Origin: Coxiellaceae bacterium
Lineage (GTDB): Bacteria > Pseudomonadota > Gammaproteobacteria > Coxiellales > Coxiellaceae
Reading direction: 5' to 3'
DNA length: 64,000 nt
Assembly: GCA_029212925.1 (NCBI GenBank)
Contig: JARGOB010000009.1
Coordinates: 62,001-126,000, forward strand
The position numbers and the translations under genes were made by a program. Positions 63,034-64,000 of this stretch are shown one piece after another (position 1 is the first letter of the stretch; each line of letters opens with the position of its first letter). A model generated the notes under the pieces. The model made no database searches. It was given only the letters and a program-made list of their open reading frames with translations, and was not told the origin of the DNA.

Positions 63034-64000
63034 ATGAGCAGCGCAGTTACAACCAAAAAACGCCTATTAACTGGGGATACACCGACAGGTCAATTGCACT
63101 TAGGCCATTGGGTGGGTTCTCTGGAGAATCGCGTAAAGTTACAAGATGACTATGACTGCTATTTTTTGCTGGCGAATTTGCATGCGTTTACTACACGCGC
63201 TAAAGATCCCGAATCGATTCGCCAAAGCACATTGGATATTGCTTTAGATTATCTCTCTGCGGGCATTGACCCTGCGCGTTCAACCATTTTTATTGAAAGT
63301 GAATTGGCGTCGATTTATGAACTTACATCGATCTTTAGTATGTTGCTGCCCTTCCCGCGTGTGATGCGTAACCCAACGATTAAAGATGAAATTCGCGATA
63401 AGCAGTTGGGTGAAAACTATTCCTTTGGTTTTCTGCTCTATCCAGTGATGCAGGTTGCTGATATTTTGGCGTTTGAAGCGGACTTGGTGCCAGTGGGTGA
63501 AGATCAAATTCCCCATTTAGAAATGACACGCGAAGTGGCGCGTCGTTTTAATCAAATGTATTGCGGTGTCGATTCGCACTTGCCTGATGACGAACATGTT
63601 AAGGCCGGTGGTTTATTTCCAATTCCGGATCCATTGATAGGTCGCGTAAAACGCTTGGTGGGCTTAGGTGGCCCTGCAGAACATGGCTCATTGTTAAAAA
63701 TGAGTAAGTCATTAAACAATGCGATTTTATTATCGGATGATGCTGACAAGGTAAAGAAAAAGGTCATGAGTATGTATACCGACCCGAATCGTTTACGTGC
63801 CACTGACCCAGGCACAGTAGAAAATAATCCACTATGGATTTTTCATGATACGTTTAATACGGATACGGCATGGATAGAACAAACCAAAGAGCGTTATCGT
63901 GCGGGTACCGTTGGCGATGTCGAATGCAAGAAAAAACTGATTGAAGTGCTTGTGTCTATATTAGAACCCATGTGGGAACGCAGAAAACAATTTGCTAATG
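63034..64000 (+). CDS. trpS: Tryptophanyl-tRNA synthetase (3' end outside window)
   Basis: Class I aminoacyl-tRNA synthetase. The frame from ATG 63034, with GAGG 8 nt upstream, reads MSSAVTTKKRLLTGDTPTGQ. The HIGH-type motif is in QLHLGHWVGSL. DYDCYFLLANLHAFTT, QVADILAFEADLVPVGEDQ and the class I KMSKS loop (SLLKMSKSLNN) follow. 322 codons are visible before the window ends; the C-terminus is missing. Family assignment is secure. Confidence 0.97.
   Translation, partial: MSSAVTTKKRLLTGDTPTGQLHLGHWVGSLENRVKLQDDYDCYFLLANLHAFTTRAKDPESIRQSTLDIALDYLSAGIDPARSTIFIESELASIYELTSIFSMLLPFPRVMRNPTIKDEIRDKQLGENYSFGFLLYPVMQVADILAFEADLVPVGEDQIPHLEMTREVARRFNQMYCGVDSHLPDDEHVKAGGLFPIPDPLIGRVKRLVGLGGPAEHGSLLKMSKSLNNAILLSDDADKVKKKVMSMYTDPNRLRATDPGTVENNPLWIFHDTFNTDTAWIEQTKERYRAGTVGDVECKKKLIEVLVSILEPMWERRKQFAN

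Overview
The window reads as a chromosome segment of a gammaproteobacterium. The order dnaA-dnaN-recF-gyrB, the trxA-rho pair, ftsY-ftsE-ftsX near rpoH, hemC-hemD-hemX-hemY and yqgE-ruvX-pyrB are all classic for that class. The base composition looks moderately AT-rich. A Com1/DsbA-type antigen, tandem MFS carriers, a Sel1-repeat protein and several large proteins with eukaryote-like features suggest a host-associated relative of Legionellales/Coxiellaceae. That placement is inference; no rRNA or tRNA gene was seen to test it.

Layout. 1-2.6 kb: glyQ (cut by the window edge), a Com1-like thioredoxin-fold protein and rpoH, all on the minus strand. 2.6-3.2 kb: an AT-rich gap with DnaA boxes, my candidate oriC. 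3.2-7.1 kb: a PAS-GGDEF cyclase facing ftsX-ftsE-ftsY. 7.2-10.5 kb: an M16 protease pair and rsmD. 10.5-13.5 kb: an accessory patch with two unrelated P-loop ATPases around a gutted beta-lactamase-like gene. 13.6-20.2 kb: gyrB, recF, dnaN, dnaA, with a perfect parS site between gyrB and recF. 20.4-26.1 kb: a secreted nucleoside hydrolase, a four-gene Mla-type lipid ABC transporter, and a secreted orphan with a 48-codon companion. 26.2-34.9 kb: pyrB, ruvX, yqgE, pckA, yggS, yggT, trxA, rho, phoB, phoR. 34.9-37.4 kb: a broken ATPase gene and a Fur-box-linked FTR1-like iron permease. 37.4-44.7 kb: the heme operon with a Sel1 gene inside it, an acyltransferase, a secreted orphan and tdk. 44.8-53.2 kb: two MFS carriers, dsbB, a DUF2269/SDR-DoxX/DUF2269 cassette, an orphan, nhaA and ilvE. 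53.3-56.5 kb: a toxin-antitoxin module flanked by a 54-bp direct repeat of the uvrD 3' end, then uvrD. 56.6-61.4 kb: three large orphan genes. 61.5-64 kb: two SDR genes and trpS (cut by the window edge).

The strongest leads are as follows. (1) The origin region: DnaA boxes in the rpoH/GGDEF gap, a palindromic DnaA-box pair before dnaA, and parS. (2) The orphan cluster at 56.6-61.4 kb: two paralogues with a possible divergent U-box-like segment, beside a protein with a basic nuclear-signal-like start, a disordered Ser/Pro-rich region and an internal duplication. These are effector candidates. (3) The toxin-antitoxin mini-island on a duplicated uvrD end. (4) A degenerate FTR1-type permease under a probable Fur box. 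(5) A family of palindromic elements of about 90-100 bp between operons, and a perfect 39-bp palindrome at the promoter of a DUF4143-type ATPase.

No CRISPR array, insertion sequence with transposase, prophage, rRNA or tRNA was recognised. All positions and alignments were read by eye; no search was run.
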